NCBI RefSeq assembly: GCF_013389455.1
Contig: NZ_CP058278.1
Coordinates: 3,286,001-3,350,000, forward strand
Origin: Flavobacterium inviolabile
GTDB taxonomy: Bacteria; Bacteroidota; Bacteroidia; Flavobacteriales; Flavobacteriaceae
Direction of reading: 5' to 3'
Length of the DNA: 64,000 nucleotides
Position numbers and translations under genes: made by a program. Positions 58,721 to 64,000 of this stretch are shown here, piece by piece. How positions within the stretch are numbered: position 1 is the first letter of the stretch; the number at the start of each line of letters is the position of its first letter. The notes under the pieces were generated by a model. That model was not told the origin of the DNA. It searched no databases and saw only the letters and a program-made list of their open reading frames with translations.

Positions 58721-60685
58721 TTATCGTATCAGCAGCTTTTTCACTACCGTTTTATTATCGGATGTAATTTTTGTAATGTACATTCCGGAAGACAAATCCA
58801 GGAATACTTTTGTTGTACCTTCAAAATCCAGTGTTTTCACTTTTTGCCCGGTAATTGTGTACACTTCCAGCTGTCCGCGATCCTGAACACCGTCAATATA
58901 CAGATAATCGTTCGCAGGATTCGGATATAACAATACCTGCAATGCGTTCACATCCGGTGTACTCAAAGTAGCCGACCAGGGTTCCCCTACATGCGTTCCC
59001 CAGATATAATCGGCAAGACCCGGATGATCGATAAACGGATTGCGGTTCACCTGCCAGGTATAAATATAATTGTTGCGGTTCATTTCAAAATCATCCGACG
59101 GATCGCTGTGGTTCCAGGCCAGTAAAGACGCTAAATCACCCAGCTGCCCTACGGTAGTATCCGGTGGATTACCGTTTACCACATCCAAAGCATTGTAACG
59201 AACTGCCATATAGAATACCGCACGCGCCACATCGCCTTTCCACGAACCCTGAGTACCAACAGGACCGTTATAGTCCGTACCGCCGTAATCACGGTTGTTT
59301 CGGGAACTGTTTTCCGGACCGTCCTCTGCTCTTAAATGATGCGCATCGGCATGTGCCGCATTGATATCATCGGCATTGGTTGGCAGCCAGACATTGATCC
59401 CGTCCGGAGTAGACGAAGTACCGTTTGAAAATCCGCCTCTTGACTGCGGATAAATGTGCTCCCGGTTCCAGGTTCCTACGTTACTGCTGCCGGTTTGATA
59501 ATCCAGTTTCGCCCGCGGGGACTCAACATACATCATCCAGACCTGATTACTGTTCAGCGGATTCTGATCTGCTTTTTTAAGTATTTCAACAATGTCGCCA
59601 TAATTGTGAGCTCTCACTACCGCCGGATTGGCAATAATATTCTGGACAGCCTGTTTTAACGCCGCTCCGCTCAATCCTTCCAGTGAACTGTAATAACCGG
59701 CTGGTGCCGTACTTGTAACCACCCCATGCGTAGGATTTAAAGGCGTTCCCCATGCCGAAACCGTAAAATCGTTGTCGATTACACGGATTTCAATATTGTC
59801 GTTCATGCGCACATAACCGGCAGGAAGGGTCCCGAATTTTATTTTCAGCACCTCATCCCCTTCATCAATTGCATCATCGATGATCTGGATCGTGGTCGAA
59901 AAAGAATTGGATCCTGCAGGAATCAAGACCGTGGTATTACCGGTATAATCTGCTGTTGTAAAACTATCGTTATGCAAAGAAAAATTAAACGTCAGGTTAT
60001 TCGCTACATTGGTTTGTGTCGTAAACGTAATAACAAAACTATCCCCTTCATTCAGGTGCGTGGTGGGTGCTGTTATCGTAATCCCGTTAAAAACAATACC
60101 GCTGCCATCATTATTCGCTCCGGGTGTAGGCGCTTTAACCTCATAGGTTCCATCCGCTTTTCGCTGAATGGACTGTACCGTACCCTGGCTGTTCATGTTT
60201 TCATTAATCTGCGTGCTCACTCCCAATGCCGACAGCAAAGCCGTTGCCTGCGTATTGTTGTTTCCGTATACCAGCGCATCGATCAGGTTGGTTGTTGATG
60301 CCGGTGTGTTCATTGGAAAATCGGAACCGTTCGCCTGATAAATCGCAACCGCATCCGGTCCGTTCTGCACGACATTATTAGAAAAAATATACGTCGGCAC
60401 AGGAGATACCAGCGTATTTCCCAACACGATAATACCGTTTGCATCGGTCGTTAATCCGTCCAGGTCAATGGCATAATAGCTCAGGTTAGAGGTTCCCGTA
60501 CTACCGCCGTTAAACAAAACCAGTACATAACCGTTCAAAGAAAAATTCGGAACAGTGGATTTCAGTTCAATAAACTCTTTATCATCTGTTGAAGGCGTAT
60601 CGGAATCCAACTCATTGATTACTACCTGAGAAAAGATAACATTTGACGCTAAAAAGAGTAAAATAATTAGTAATTTTTTTGTCAT
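58721..60685 (-). CDS. T9SS-secreted endonuclease I family nuclease with lamin-tail and Calx-beta domains
   Basis: 654 residues from the ATG at 60685; a TTG further up lies in the promoter. Signal peptide (to about residue 20, NVIFSQ). A lamin-tail domain comes first (about 20-150: VVINELDSDTPSTDDKEFIELKS), then a Calx-beta domain (about 200-305: TTHLNEGDSFVITF, IDDAIDEGDEVLKIKF), then the Endonuclease_1 domain (about 330-560) with the active-site block GTWNREHIYPQSRGG and HLRAEDGPENSSRNN, and ARAVFYMAVRY. The C-terminus (LLYPNPANDY ... GMYITKITSDNKTVVKKLL) is a T9SS type A sorting domain. It probably degrades extracellular DNA for nutrient use. Confidence 0.93.
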   Translation of the reverse strand: MTKKLLIILLFLASNVIFSQVVINELDSDTPSTDDKEFIELKSTVPNFSLNGYVLVLFNGGSTGTSNLSYYAIDLDGLTTDANGIIVLGNTLVSPVPTYIFSNNVVQNGPDAVAIYQANGSDFPMNTPASTTNLIDALVYGNNNTQATALLSALGVSTQINENMNSQGTVQSIQRKADGTYEVKAPTPGANNDGSGIVFNGITITAPTTHLNEGDSFVITFTTQTNVANNLTFNFSLHNDSFTTADYTGNTTVLIPAGSNSFSTTIQIIDDAIDEGDEVLKIKFGTLPAGYVRMNDNIEIRVIDNDFTVSAWGTPLNPTHGVVTSTAPAGYYSSLEGLSGAALKQAVQNIIANPAVVRAHNYGDIVEILKKADQNPLNSNQVWMMYVESPRAKLDYQTGSSNVGTWNREHIYPQSRGGFSNGTSSTPDGINVWLPTNADDINAAHADAHHLRAEDGPENSSRNNRDYGGTDYNGPVGTQGSWKGDVARAVFYMAVRYNALDVVNGNPPDTTVGQLGDLASLLAWNHSDPSDDFEMNRNNYIYTWQVNRNPFIDHPGLADYIWGTHVGEPWSATLSTPDVNALQVLLYPNPANDYLYIDGVQDRGQLEVYTITGQKVKTLDFEGTTKVFLDLSSGMYITKITSDNKTVVKKLLIR

Positions 60686-60703
60686 TCCTATTAAGTTTAG
60701 CGA

Positions 60704-60711
60704 CAAAGTTA
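60704..60711 (-). promoter_or_regulatory. -7 element of the endonuclease gene
   Basis: Minus strand TAACTTTG, full TAnnTTTG match, 19 bases before the ATG at 60685 and overlapping the in-frame TTG at 60706. Confidence 0.55.
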
Positions 60712-60950
60712 ATTATAAACAAAAAACTAAAGGCAGCATAATTATTAATACTTCACTGTATATCAAAAAATTACACTGTTTTAACATTCACAACACCACA
60801 GCTAAAAAAGCGTATGCCAACTCATGGAATATTATTTTTCATTACTACTGAAAATTTTCGCTAATAATTTGAATTAAAATTGTAACATTGTGAATACATA
60901 CTGTTATAATTAAAAAACCAGGTTTAATCCATAAGACTTGCCAGAACCCT
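60712..60950. other. Spacer between the endonuclease gene and the barrel/M1-like gene
   Basis: 239 very AT-rich bases. Divergent promoters must be here; no full + strand TAnnTTTG was found before the TTG start at 60951. No gene remnant was recognised. Confidence 0.45.
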
Positions 60951-63773
60951 TTGAAAGCCATTAAATACCTTCTCCCCTTTTTATTATTTGGAATGTACTC
61001 TGTGAGTGCCCAGCACCACAGCGCAATGAGTATTACCGTTGATCCGGAGTCGAAAATGCTTAAAATACAGCAGGAAATAACCTATTATAACAACACCAAA
61101 GACACGCTTAAAGACTATATCCTAAACGACTGGAATAATGCCTATTCCGATAGAAGCACACCGCTGGCCAAACGTTTTTCGGACGAATTTACCCGGATTT
61201 TCCATCTTGCCGGCGAGAGCGACAGAGGACACACCAATATTGTTTCCGTTATCGATCAGAACCAGCGAAGACTGGAATGGTCCCGCCTTCCCAACCAGCC
61301 CGATTTAGTCGACATTCATTTGCTGAATCCGGTATATCCGAAGCAGAAATTCCGGATTAACATCGTCTATTCCGTAAAAATACCCAACGACCGTTTTACC
61401 CGTTACGGCTTTAATAATGCGGGTGATTTCTATATTAAAAACTGGTTTCTGACACCTGCACGATACGAAAAAAACACTTTTGTAAAATACAGCAATGAAA
61501 ACCTGGACGATATTTCAAATGCAATTTCCGATTTTGATATTCAGCTAAAAGTACCGGCAGCACTATCGCTCACCACCGACCTGGACATTACCGCCACTAC
61601 CGAAGAAGACGGCTTTAAAAACTATACCCTGACCGGAAAAAACAGGCAGGACATTATCCTCGCACTGGAAAACACGCTAACATACGGCAATTACAAAAAC
61701 GACAAAACGGAAATAACGAGCAACATTAAAGAAAACAAGCTCAGTGAAGTTCAAAAAGCCATTATTATTGACCGTGTCGTTAACTATGTAGCCGAACACC
61801 TGGGCAATCCGGCACAGGACAAAATGGTTATCAGCCAGACTGACTATGACCGCAACCCGTTTTACGGCTTAAACCAGCTGCCCAAATTTCTCAGACCCTT
61901 TCCGGATGAATTTGTCTATGAACTCAAATTCCTGAAAACATACGTAAACAACTACCTGAAAAACACCTTACAGGTCAATCACCGGGAAGACAACTGGATA
62001 TACGACGGTATTCAGGTCTACACGATGATGAAGTATATTGAAGACAATTACCCCAATGTGAAAATGACCGGAACATTGGCACGCTATAAATTCCTGAGAG
62101 GCTTTAGCCTTTTTACCACCGGGTTTAACGAGCAATACAGCTATCTGTACCTGATGATGGCCCGTATGAACCTCGACCAGCCTATCGGGAATCCGAAAAA
62201 CACCTTTGTAAAATTCAACGAACAAATATCCGGAAAATACAAAGCCGGCTTAGCCCTGAATTACCTGGATTCCTACCTGCAGCACGACAGCGTAGACAGT
62301 GCGCTTTATGATTTCGTGACCTTAAACAAAAGTCAGCAGACCTCACGAAACGATATCGAAACCATACTAAAATCAAAAACACCCAAAAATATCGACTGGT
62401 TTTTCAAATCCGTTATCAATTCCAGGGACCTGATCGATTATAAATTCGGAAAAGTACGGGACGACGGCAGCAACATACAGGTTGAAGTCAAAAACAATGC
62501 TCAGGCAACCGTTCCCGTTCCGTTATACGGTATGAAAAACGGTCAGATAGTTTCAAAAACCTGGCTGGAAAATATAGCTAAGGACACCATCGTATCCGTT
62601 CCGAAAGAAGGGATTGACAAACTGGCACTTAATCACACCAATGAAGTGCCCGAATTTAACCGTCGGAACAACTATAAAACGCTAAAAGGATTTCCTTCGC
62701 TGAACCGTCCGGTAAAATTCAACTTCTTTAAAGACCTTGAAGATCCGCAATACAACCAGTTTTTTTATGTTCCGGATTTCAATTACAACCTGTATGACGG
62801 TTTGATGCTCGGCATGCGCATTCACAATGAAACCCTGCTGGACAAGCCGTTTCAGTTTGATATTATCCCTGATTATTCCACGAATACCAAAGAACTGGTA
62901 GGAAGTGCGACACTCTCCTATTTCCAGAATATCCGGGACGAACGTTTGTACAACATCCGTTATTCCATTTCCGGTTCAACGCTCCATTATGCGCCGAATG
63001 CTTCCTATACGAAGATCATGCCTTCGGTACAGTTCCGTTTCCGGGAACCGGATTACCGCGAAAACAGAAAAGAGACCATCCTGATACGCCATGTCTTTGT
63101 AGAAAAAGAAGATTCACCGCTGCTTAAAAACAAAAAAGAAGAAAACTATTCTGTTTTTAACGCCCGTTATTCCATAGGGGAAGCAGAAACCGCAAGACTG
63201 TACAGCTTTTTAACCGATTTGCAGATTGCCAGCAATTTCAGCAGGCTTTCCGCCGAAATGCAGTACCGGAAATTATTTGACGACAGGCGGCAGGTCACCG
63301 TTCGTTTTTTTGCCGGTACCTTTATGTATAACGAAACCGGAACCGATTTCTTTAGCTTCGGACTGGACCGCCCTTCCGATTATCTTTTCGGTTACAACCT
63401 TATTGGCCGTTCGGAATCGACCGGACTTTTCAGCCAGCAGTTTGTAATGGCCGACGGTGGTTTTAAATCCAAATTAAAAAACCGCTATGCAAACCAGTGG
63501 ATGACCACCACCAATGCCAGTTTCAGTATCTGGAACTGGGTGGAAGCCTATGCCGATGCCGGAATCATTAAAAACCGTTTCTCCAATCCGCAGTTTGTTT
63601 ACGACAGCGGAATTCGGCTGAATCTGGTTCAGGACTATTTCGAGCTCTATTTCCCGGTGTATTCCAATAACGGCTGGGAAGTAAACGATCCTAATTACGG
63701 ACAGCGCATCCGGTTTGTCGTAACCCTGAGTGCCAAAACCCTGGTTTCGCTATTTACCAGAAAGTGGTTCTAA
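60951..63773 (+). CDS. Exported M1-peptidase-like protein lacking the zinc site, with barrel-like C-terminus
   Basis: 940 residues, starting with TTG at 60951, which gives the signal peptide MKAIKYLLPFLLFGMYSVSAQ; the next ATG would cut it. Residues 25-240 resemble the N-terminal domain of M1 aminopeptidases (ITYYNNTKDTLKDYILNDWNNAY, the first-strand pattern of the family). At about 315-365 the catalytic region is recognisable by shape but altered: where HExxH would be expected there is PDEFVYELKF, and the NExxF position is DNWIYDGIQVY. So it is probably not a zinc peptidase. From about 590 to the end the chain has barrel-like alternating strands (FFYVPDFNYNLYDGLMLGMRIHN, QRIRFVVTLSAKTLVSLF). 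A role as an outer-membrane scaffold or binding protein is inferred; the related function is unknown. Confidence 0.8.
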   Translation: MKAIKYLLPFLLFGMYSVSAQHHSAMSITVDPESKMLKIQQEITYYNNTKDTLKDYILNDWNNAYSDRSTPLAKRFSDEFTRIFHLAGESDRGHTNIVSVIDQNQRRLEWSRLPNQPDLVDIHLLNPVYPKQKFRINIVYSVKIPNDRFTRYGFNNAGDFYIKNWFLTPARYEKNTFVKYSNENLDDISNAISDFDIQLKVPAALSLTTDLDITATTEEDGFKNYTLTGKNRQDIILALENTLTYGNYKNDKTEITSNIKENKLSEVQKAIIIDRVVNYVAEHLGNPAQDKMVISQTDYDRNPFYGLNQLPKFLRPFPDEFVYELKFLKTYVNNYLKNTLQVNHREDNWIYDGIQVYTMMKYIEDNYPNVKMTGTLARYKFLRGFSLFTTGFNEQYSYLYLMMARMNLDQPIGNPKNTFVKFNEQISGKYKAGLALNYLDSYLQHDSVDSALYDFVTLNKSQQTSRNDIETILKSKTPKNIDWFFKSVINSRDLIDYKFGKVRDDGSNIQVEVKNNAQATVPVPLYGMKNGQIVSKTWLENIAKDTIVSVPKEGIDKLALNHTNEVPEFNRRNNYKTLKGFPSLNRPVKFNFFKDLEDPQYNQFFYVPDFNYNLYDGLMLGMRIHNETLLDKPFQFDIIPDYSTNTKELVGSATLSYFQNIRDERLYNIRYSISGSTLHYAPNASYTKIMPSVQFRFREPDYRENRKETILIRHVFVEKEDSPLLKNKKEENYSVFNARYSIGEAETARLYSFLTDLQIASNFSRLSAEMQYRKLFDDRRQVTVRFFAGTFMYNETGTDFFSFGLDRPSDYLFGYNLIGRSESTGLFSQQFVMADGGFKSKLKNRYANQWMTTTNASFSIWNWVEAYADAGIIKNRFSNPQFVYDSGIRLNLVQDYFELYFPVYSNNGWEVNDPNYGQRIRFVVTLSAKTLVSLFTRKWF

Positions 63774-63972
63774 ATAAACGATAAAAAAACAGGCATTTTT
63801 ATTTTATTTTATTAAAAAAACTTTGATAAAACACTATTTTCAATAAAATATCCTCAACAAAACAAGACAAACCCATAGTTTTTTTACCAAATGTTGAATT
63901 GTTATTTTCACAATCCTTTGTTTTGTATTGACTAAATAATTAAATTTGTCCCAATCTCATTATTATTTGACT
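63774..63972. other. Spacer before the right-edge gene
   Basis: 199 AT-rich bases. It holds the promoter described below and T-rich sequence but no clear hairpin terminator for the preceding gene. Confidence 0.5.
63917..63948 (+). promoter_or_regulatory. Promoter of the right-edge gene
   Basis: TTTG (63917-63920), 20 bases, TAAATTTG (63941-63948): full match to the Bacteroidota -33/-7 consensus, 25 bases before the ATG at 63973. One of the two best promoters in the window. Confidence 0.75.
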
Positions 63973-64000
63973 ATGAATCAAACGGCCGCTAAAGAAGCTC
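63973..64000 (+). CDS. First codons of an unidentified gene (runs off the right edge)
   Basis: ATG at 63973 followed by an open frame reading MNQTAAKEA to the window end. Too short to identify. The consensus promoter at the right distance supports it as a real gene. Confidence 0.55.

Noticed and set aside
1..64000. CRISPR arrays, insertion sequences, prophage genes, tRNA or rRNA genes
   Set aside because: No regularly spaced repeats, transposase motifs, integrase, phage structural proteins or cloverleaf-like sequences were found on either strand.

Overview
The window looks like chromosome of a member of the Flavobacteriaceae, probably Flavobacterium or a close relative. The evidence is the repeated Bacteroidota -7 promoter element TAnnTTTG in front of transcription units, the lack of Shine-Dalgarno sequences, two-part type IX secretion (T9SS) C-terminal sorting domains on three exported proteins, a gliding-motility lipoprotein (GldI), a fused CcsBA cytochrome c maturation protein, a YtxJ-type bacillithiol-linked protein and an N-succinylornithine-type transcarbamylase. 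No rRNA, tRNA, CRISPR array, insertion sequence or prophage was seen. Gene order and codon use look uniform, so this is mostly core genome with a few small accessory patches.

Layout. 1-5.4 kb: the 5' end of glyA (minus) diverging from fahA (tyrosine catabolism), a lipoprotein, then an exported propeller protein paired with a T9SS-secreted peptidoglycan amidase. 5.4-14 kb: a complete arginine operon (GNAT acyltransferase, argG, argC, argD, argF', argB, argE, argH) behind a long leader that carries a possible Arg-codon leader peptide; residue Ala90 of the transcarbamylase points to succinylated intermediates. 14-16 kb: two overlapping polytopic membrane proteins. 16-19.4 kb: ytxJ diverging from clpB. 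19.5-27.4 kb: a mixed accessory stretch (unknown proteins, VOC, GyrI-like and Crp/Fnr proteins, an esterase, a TIM-barrel protein, a thioredoxin-fold protein, an MFS transporter, a Lys/Glu-rich secreted helix protein). 27.5-30.7 kb: ccsBA. 31-35.6 kb: a large T9SS choice-of-anchor-I protein and a phosphate-selective porin, separated by a 20-codon remnant of a nitronate monooxygenase gene.

35.6-41.3 kb: prmA, clpS, a two-gene YeeE/YedE sulfur transporter, a DUF4199 protein, a lipoprotein, kdsA, an outer-membrane protein and two small minus-strand genes. 41.4-44.2 kb: a compact system of a membrane protein, a winged-helix regulator, a Coq4-like protein and CreD, in which the first and third genes are each preceded by the same inverted-repeat operator (ACTTTG-N5-CAAAGT). 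I regard this as the most interesting unit in the window. 44.3-47.1 kb: nrnA-gldI-PPIase operon (minus). 47.2-49.4 kb: a small exported protein and a DUF47-Pit phosphate transport operon. 49.6-56.1 kb: acyl-CoA carboxylase beta subunit, M1 aminopeptidase, DoxX, menE with a CPBP protease, and an ArsC-like protein. 56.1-64 kb: a TonB-dependent receptor-like barrel, a T9SS-secreted endonuclease I, a catalytically degenerate M1-like protein with a barrel-like C-terminus, and the first codons of another gene.

Functional links: several units concern the envelope and secretion (amidase, GldI, PPIases, CreD, KdsA, CcsBA, outer-membrane barrels); phosphate handling is represented by the OprP-like porin, the Pit/DUF47 pair and possibly the choice-of-anchor-I protein. 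menE shows menaquinone synthesis, which makes the Coq4-like protein noteworthy.
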